DNA of 7,922 nucleotides, from assembly GCA_038228615.1 (NCBI GenBank), contig JBBRPC010000183.1:1-7922 (forward strand), given 5' to 3'. Below are positions 6,220 to 7,922 of the stretch, piece after piece. The translations under genes and the position numbers were made by a program. A model generated the notes under the pieces. The model did not search any database. It was not told where the DNA came from and saw only the letters and a program-made list of their open reading frames with translations. Numbering within the stretch: the first letter of the stretch is position 1; each line of letters starts with the position of its first letter. This DNA comes from F1-120-MAGs023 sp038228615 (lineage in GTDB: Bacteria > Actinomycetota > Acidimicrobiia > IMCC26256 > PALSA-610).

Positions 6220-6899
6220 ACGCGGTTGAGATTGTCGGTGGCGTCGCGGCGAAGCACGATCCATCAGATCGAGTTGGGCGTCCCGATTCGCCGTTGCGCG
6301 CGATGCGCCGCCGCGTTGGCGGACACGCCGTACTCGATCCGTTTGGATTGGATCCGCAGCTGTGTGATCTTGCTGCACCAATTTTTCGGTTCTCGATGCG
6401 CGTCGAAACGTTCGGTGCCGAGAGCGTGCCCTCGAATGGTCCAGCGGTGCTCGTGATGAACCGCGGGTACGGAGTATTCGAACCCACGGCGTTGACTGTT
6501 GCGATCATGAACGAAACCGGACGCCGGGTGCGCGTTGTTGGAGCGCCGGGACTGTTCGGCGTTGGCAATGCGCTGCGTCGATTTGGAGCGATCGCTGCGA
6601 CGGCTGCCGATATCAATGCCGCGCTCGCCGCCGGGCATCTCGTCGCGATCCCAATGGCGCCAGCCTGGCTGAGCCCCCGCTCCGGTGCTCCGCCGCTCGA
6701 ATTGATGCAAACAGTCATGAAGTCGATCGTGCTTCCAGTCGCGGTGCGACCAGGCGGACCATTTGGAGCCCCGTTGGCTGGCTGGCGCGTGAAAATCGGA
6801 ACACCAATCGTGACCGACGATTCACTCGCCCTTGGCGACCCGCTCGGCGCTGCTGAACTCTCGGAGACGGTCCGAACGGCCGTCGATAACCTTCGCTAG
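6216..6899 (+). CDS. PlsC-like (1-acylglycerol-3-phosphate acyltransferase) family protein with degenerate catalytic motifs
   Basis: This 227-residue protein resembles the lysophospholipid acyltransferase family that sits beside an SDR gene in actinobacteria. The lead-in AVLDPFGLDPQLCD (38-51), the RVETFGAESVPSNGPAVLVMN stretch near 62-82 and the C-terminal VKIGTPI (192-198) fit that family. Two hallmark motifs are missing. Where NHxxxxD is expected, residues 82-90 read NRGYGVFEP, so the catalytic His is Arg and the Asp is absent or displaced. Where FPEG is expected, residues 145-149 read IPMAP. Members I recall are also longer, over 300 residues. It may be a non-catalytic relative or a divergent enzyme acting on a different acceptor. 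I see no clear transmembrane segment. The start is the ATG in the ATGA overlap, with a weak GGGAA 8 bases upstream. Family assignment is moderate; function is not established. Confidence 0.68.
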   Translation: MNAVEIVGGVAAKHDPSDRVGRPDSPLRAMRRRVGGHAVLDPFGLDPQLCDLAAPIFRFSMRVETFGAESVPSNGPAVLVMNRGYGVFEPTALTVAIMNETGRRVRVVGAPGLFGVGNALRRFGAIAATAADINAALAAGHLVAIPMAPAWLSPRSGAPPLELMQTVMKSIVLPVAVRPGGPFGAPLAGWRVKIGTPIVTDDSLALGDPLGAAELSETVRTAVDNLR

Positions 6900-6906
6900 T
6901 CGCCAC

Positions 6907-6928
6907 GTCGGCGTCTCGTTGTGCCGAC
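6907..6928 (+). terminator. Possible terminator hairpin after the acyltransferase-like gene
   Basis: GTCGGC (6907-6912) pairs with GCCGAC (6923-6928) around a 10-base loop, with two possible wobble pairs inside. It begins 8 bases after the stop codon of the upstream gene. The T-run after it is weak (ATTT at 6937-6940), so intrinsic termination is uncertain. It lies in the 104-base gap between two transcription units, where a terminator is expected. Confidence 0.35.
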
Positions 6929-6991
6929 CGCGCCGTATTTCGCGAGATCGTGGAGTGGCAGCGATTGGTACCCCGTTGATGTCTCGCTCGG

Positions 6992-6997
6992 TAGCCT
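6992..6997 (+). promoter_or_regulatory. Candidate -10 element for leaderless hydrolase transcript
   Basis: TAGCCT matches the actinobacterial -10 pattern TANNNT and ends 6 bases before the A of ATG 7004. That spacing would place transcription initiation at the start codon itself. There is no purine-rich ribosome binding site in front of this ATG, which agrees with a leaderless mRNA. A TTGGTA at 6965-6970 could be a -35 element, but the 21-base spacer is too long. The promoter call rests on one hexamer and its position. Confidence 0.45.
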
Positions 6998-7003
6998 GAG
7001 CGA

Positions 7004-7846
7004 ATGGCGTTTGCGGTTGCGGCCGATGGCACGCGGATTCACTACGAACTGAACGGCAAGCTCGACGGCACGCCCGTCGTCATGATTCAAGGGCTCGGCG
7101 TCGACGCAAGGGGCTGGGCATTGCAAAAGCCTCGGTTCGGTCGAAACCATCGTGTGCTCACGTTCGACAACCGGGGGGTTGGTGAGACCGACCGGCCATC
7201 CGGCGAATACGACCTCGAGTCGATGGCAGCCGATGCGATCGCTTGCATGGATGCATGCGGAATCCAGACGGCGCACATCGTGGGAGCGTCGATGGGTGGC
7301 GTCATCGCGCAGATCCTCGCCGTGCGCCACGGCGACCGTGTCCGTTCGCTGGTCTTGGCGTGCACCGCGTGTCGCCATCATCAATGGCGCCGTGAACTGC
7401 TCGACGAATGGGCTTCCGACGTCGAATCTCACGGGATGGGCGCGTTGGTCAGCTCCGAAGGGATGCACTGGTTGATCGGTCCGCGGCTGCAGCGCCGCTT
7501 CGGAATGTTCATCAATATCCTCGGACGTCTTGTCTTGCAAACAAAGCCCGACTCATTCGTCAAACAAGTGCGTGCGATCTTGTCGATGAGCGATGCGATG
7601 CGCGACGAATTACACCGCATCACTCAGCCGACATTGGTGATCACTGGAACCCAAGACTCGCTGACGCCCGTCGGCGACGCCGAAGAACTGCACGAATACA
7701 TTGCCGGATCGAAGCTTGTGCTGGTATCTGGTGCTGCCCACGGCATCATGGCGGAAACGCCGAACACCTTCAACAGAACCGTGCTCGACTTCATCGAAAC
7801 GGTCGACGCGGATCTACTCGCCTGCTCCGCCCGACGTGGCGAGTGA
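7004..7846 (+). CDS. Alpha/beta-fold hydrolase
   Basis: The 280-residue protein has the classic alpha/beta hydrolase layout. The oxyanion-hole strand VVMIQGLG is at 25-32, FDNRGVGETDRP at 54-65, and the nucleophile elbow GASMGG at 94-99 with Ser96. The acid is Asp218 in ITGTQDSLTP (213-222), and the base is His246 in SGAAHGIM (242-249). The catalytic triad is complete, so hydrolytic activity is likely. A lid or cap region of about 80 residues (roughly 122-205) lies between the core halves. The closest general types are enol-lactonase-like or methylesterase-like hydrolases, but the substrate cannot be read from the sequence. There is no signal peptide, so it is probably cytosolic. It stands apart from the upstream genes by 104 bases and probably has its own promoter. 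Confidence 0.9.
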   Translation: MAFAVAADGTRIHYELNGKLDGTPVVMIQGLGVDARGWALQKPRFGRNHRVLTFDNRGVGETDRPSGEYDLESMAADAIACMDACGIQTAHIVGASMGGVIAQILAVRHGDRVRSLVLACTACRHHQWRRELLDEWASDVESHGMGALVSSEGMHWLIGPRLQRRFGMFINILGRLVLQTKPDSFVKQVRAILSMSDAMRDELHRITQPTLVITGTQDSLTPVGDAEELHEYIAGSKLVLVSGAAHGIMAETPNTFNRTVLDFIETVDADLLACSARRGE

Positions 7847-7854
7847 CTCGCCAC
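7836..7854 (+). terminator. Perfect hairpin with the hydrolase stop codon as its loop
   Basis: GTGGCGAG (7836-7843) and CTCGCCAC (7847-7854) are perfect reverse complements, and the three-base loop is exactly the TGA stop codon at 7844-7846. The stem is GC-rich and is followed by ACATTTCG, a weak T-run. A terminator or 3' mRNA-stabilising hairpin is the likeliest role. Its left arm encodes the last residues of the hydrolase. Confidence 0.5.
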
Positions 7855-7922
7855 ACATTTCGCTCGTGCCTCGCTCCTGTGCTGGCTTCGCCACCGCGTC
7901 CATTTCAGGCTGGTGTACTCGC
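7855..7922. other. Unassigned region at window end
   Basis: I see no start codon with a ribosome binding site, no RNA gene and no repeat long enough to call in these 68 bases. A 4-bp stem (TGGC-TTC-GCCA, 7883-7893) is present but too short to interpret. The next gene probably lies beyond the edge. Confidence 0.4.

Noticed and set aside
6035..6718. Minus-strand open frame of 227 residues opposite the SDR and acyltransferase genes
   Set aside because: Low-complexity composition, no ribosome binding site and no family motifs. The plus-strand genes explain the region better, though the acyltransferase call is itself only moderate.
1..7922. Mobile element, CRISPR array, defence island or toxin-antitoxin system
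   Set aside because: No direct repeats with spacers, terminal inverted repeats, transposase, integrase or tRNA were seen. The region is compact metabolic housekeeping sequence.

Overview
This window looks like a housekeeping segment of an actinobacterial (Actinomycetota) chromosome, possibly Acidimicrobiia. The evidence is the order panC - nadB - nadC - coaX - lysS, a moderately GC-rich composition, frequent GTG/ATGA gene junctions, and a gene start with a -10-like hexamer but no Shine-Dalgarno sequence. The lineage is inferred from gene order and protein style, not from a search. All supported genes are on the + strand.

Bases 1-5197 form a tightly packed cofactor and translation cluster. 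It holds the C-terminal part of pantothenate synthetase (panC, cut by the window edge), L-aspartate oxidase (nadB), quinolinate phosphoribosyltransferase (nadC, ATGA overlap with nadB), type III pantothenate kinase (coaX) and lysyl-tRNA synthetase (lysS, GTG start overlapping the coaX stop). The first and fourth genes serve coenzyme A synthesis, and the second and third serve de novo NAD synthesis. Gaps are -4 to +11 bases, so the five genes probably form one operon. coaX carries an in-frame amber codon (TAG, 3210-3212) at codon 90. The reading frame is unbroken on both sides, and the downstream half retains the pantothenate-binding and catalytic motifs. This is the most notable anomaly in the window. 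panD, often found between panC and nadB in related clusters, is absent from that position.

Bases 5198-6899 hold a two-gene unit with a strong ribosome binding site and an ATGA overlap: an extended short-chain dehydrogenase/epimerase-like protein followed by a PlsC-type acyltransferase-like protein. The pair resembles an epimerase/acyltransferase gene pair conserved in actinobacteria (Rv0501-Rv0502 in Mycobacterium tuberculosis, recalled rather than searched). Both proteins lack hallmark catalytic residues: the SDR has Leu where the YxxxK lysine should be, and the acyltransferase has lost both the HX4D and FPEG motifs.

Bases 6900-7922 hold a short gap with a possible terminator and a candidate leaderless promoter, then an alpha/beta hydrolase with an intact Ser-Asp-His triad. 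The hydrolase stop codon is the exact loop of a perfect 8-bp hairpin. The final 68 bases (7855-7922) show nothing I can assign. I saw no CRISPR array, tRNA, rRNA, insertion sequence, phage gene or recognisable new defence system.
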